Shown here: positions 63,417 through 64,000 of the stretch, in pieces | Numbering within the stretch: the stretch's first letter is position 1 | Layout: every line of letters starts with the position of its first letter | DNA from: CAKSQF01 sp964568425 | GTDB taxonomy: Bacteria > Bacillota > Clostridia > Oscillospirales > CAG-272 | Direction of reading: 5' to 3' | DNA length: 64,000 bases | Assembly (NCBI GenBank): GCA_964568425.1 | Contig: CAZMPO010000011.1 | Location: forward strand, 1-64,000 | Made by a program: the position numbers and the translations under genes | The notes under the pieces: model-generated | Seen by the model: only the letters and a program-made list of their open reading frames with translations | Databases searched by the model: none | What the model was told of the DNA's origin: nothing

Positions 63417-63417
63417 A
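63391..63417 (+). CDS. short upstream ORF (MAKAVITK) overlapping queH start
   Basis: Starting from an ATG in the hairpin loop, this frame encodes MAKAVITK and stops at TGA in ATGA, overlapping the queH ATG. It may be a coupling peptide or simply chance. No other leader copy has it. Confidence 0.3.
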   Translation: MAKAVITK

Positions 63418-64000
63418 AGATCAACTACCAAACAAAGCTTGACGAGCTGACAGACTCGCTGACATATAAGCCCTCCCTGTTACTTCACAGCTGTTGCGGT
63501 CCTTGCAGCAGCTATGTGACCGAGTATCTTGCGAAATATTTCGATATCTATCTCTTTTTCTTCAATCCGAACATCTACCCCGAGAGCGAATACATAAAAC
63601 GCCTCGATGCGCAGTCCGAGTGGCTCGACAGAACAAATTATGCAAGGCTGATCGAGGGCGACTATGATCACATGAGTTTTCTCAATGCGGTAAAGGGGCT
63701 TGAAAATGAGCCCGAGGGCGGAGGTCGATGTACAAAATGCTTCATACTGCGGCTCGAGGAGACGGCAAGGCTTGCATCTCTTGGCGGATATGATTATTTC
63801 GGGACAACGCTCACGGTCAGCCCACACAAGAATGCCGAGCTGATAAACAACCTCGGGGAGGGGCTTGCCGACAAATATAATGTCAAATGGCTTCCCTCCG
63901 ATTTCAAAAAACGCGAGGGCTACAAACGCTCGATCGAGCTGTCGCGCGAATACGAGCTCTATCGCCAAAACTACTGCGGATGCGAGTTTTCACTCGGAAA
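63414..64000 (+). CDS. queH: epoxyqueuosine reductase QueH, 3' end beyond window
   Basis: The first 195 residues are present. LLHSCCGPCSSYV (about 22-34) with the CC..C cluster, GGRCTKCF (two Cys) and the late NYCGCEF match the iron-sulphur QueH family (DUF208), which reduces epoxyqueuosine to queuosine at tRNA position 34. ATG 63414 follows the hairpin leader. Divergent from nusB. The frame is open to the window edge. Confidence 0.9.
   Translation, partial: MKINYQTKLDELTDSLTYKPSLLLHSCCGPCSSYVTEYLAKYFDIYLFFFNPNIYPESEYIKRLDAQSEWLDRTNYARLIEGDYDHMSFLNAVKGLENEPEGGGRCTKCFILRLEETARLASLGGYDYFGTTLTVSPHKNAELINNLGEGLADKYNVKWLPSDFKKREGYKRSIELSREYELYRQNYCGCEFSLG

Noticed and set aside
63480..63968. 162-codon frame antisense to queH
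   Set aside because: The plus strand carries the QueH cysteine motifs and an open frame to the window edge, so the antisense frame is a shadow.
1..64000. CRISPR arrays, transposases, integrases, prophage genes
   Set aside because: No regularly spaced repeats, no transposase or recombinase motifs and no phage structural genes were seen in any frame.

Overview
The window looks like one contiguous chromosomal stretch of a low-to-mid GC Bacillota, most likely an uncultured gut-type Clostridia. The reasons are the gene orders (infC-rpmI-rplT, dprA-topA-trmFO, plsX-rnc-smc-ftsY, nadD-yqeK-rsfS-leuS, murB-rapZ-whiA, nusB-xseA-xseB-ispA-tlyA-argR-recN), the strong AAGGAGG-type ribosome sites, and many near-consensus TTGACA-17-TATAAT promoters. 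No sporulation gene falls in the window, so spore formation cannot be judged. Base composition is near 50% GC except for one clearly AT-rich island at about 6.3-9.3 kb.

Layout. 1-71: 3'-truncated tRNA-Ser (minus). 479-4328 (plus): pfkA, comM, a PHP-domain protein. 4368-11599 (minus): esterase, mnmE, an inserted HaeIII-type restriction-modification cassette (M.HaeIII-like, R.HaeIII-like, and a second m5C methyltransferase), mnmM (ytqB) and an RsmF-like rRNA methyltransferase. 11773-15616 (plus): glyA followed by a hexapeptide acetyltransferase, a nucleoside hydrolase and a GH43-type glycosidase. 15917-35794 (plus): a long information-processing block from infC through dprA, topA, trmFO, plsX, rnc, smc, ftsY, rdgB, nadD, yqeK, rsfS and leuS to rpsU. 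35871-63235 (minus): AraC regulator, metallophosphoesterase, an ECF sigma factor with a membrane LRR-type partner, an ABC importer, tRNA-Leu, an M18 aminopeptidase, a lytic transglycosylase, coaE, tspO, a class A PBP, dnaE, whiA, rapZ, murB, tyrS and the recN-argR-tlyA-ispA-xse-nusB operon. 63414-64000 (plus): queH, cut by the window edge.

Most of the window is housekeeping. The unusual signals are these. (1) A roughly 50-nt dispersed leader element, made of a Shine-Dalgarno, an 8-bp hairpin and a start codon, sits in front of the HaeIII-type methyltransferase, topA and queH. A shortened fourth copy lies at the far end of the restriction-modification cassette, so the cassette is bracketed by direct copies and splits two tRNA U34-modification genes, mnmE and mnmM. 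(2) The whole window is almost free of GGCC, the expected HaeIII site (ten found by eye, against about 200 or more expected), with Gly codon choice adjusted to avoid it. (3) infC apparently starts at AUA behind an L20-type attenuated leader. Smaller signals are an SD-masking terminator-like hairpin before tspO, a perfect 18-bp inverted repeat beside tRNA-Leu, and an ECF sigma/LRR surface-protein pair.
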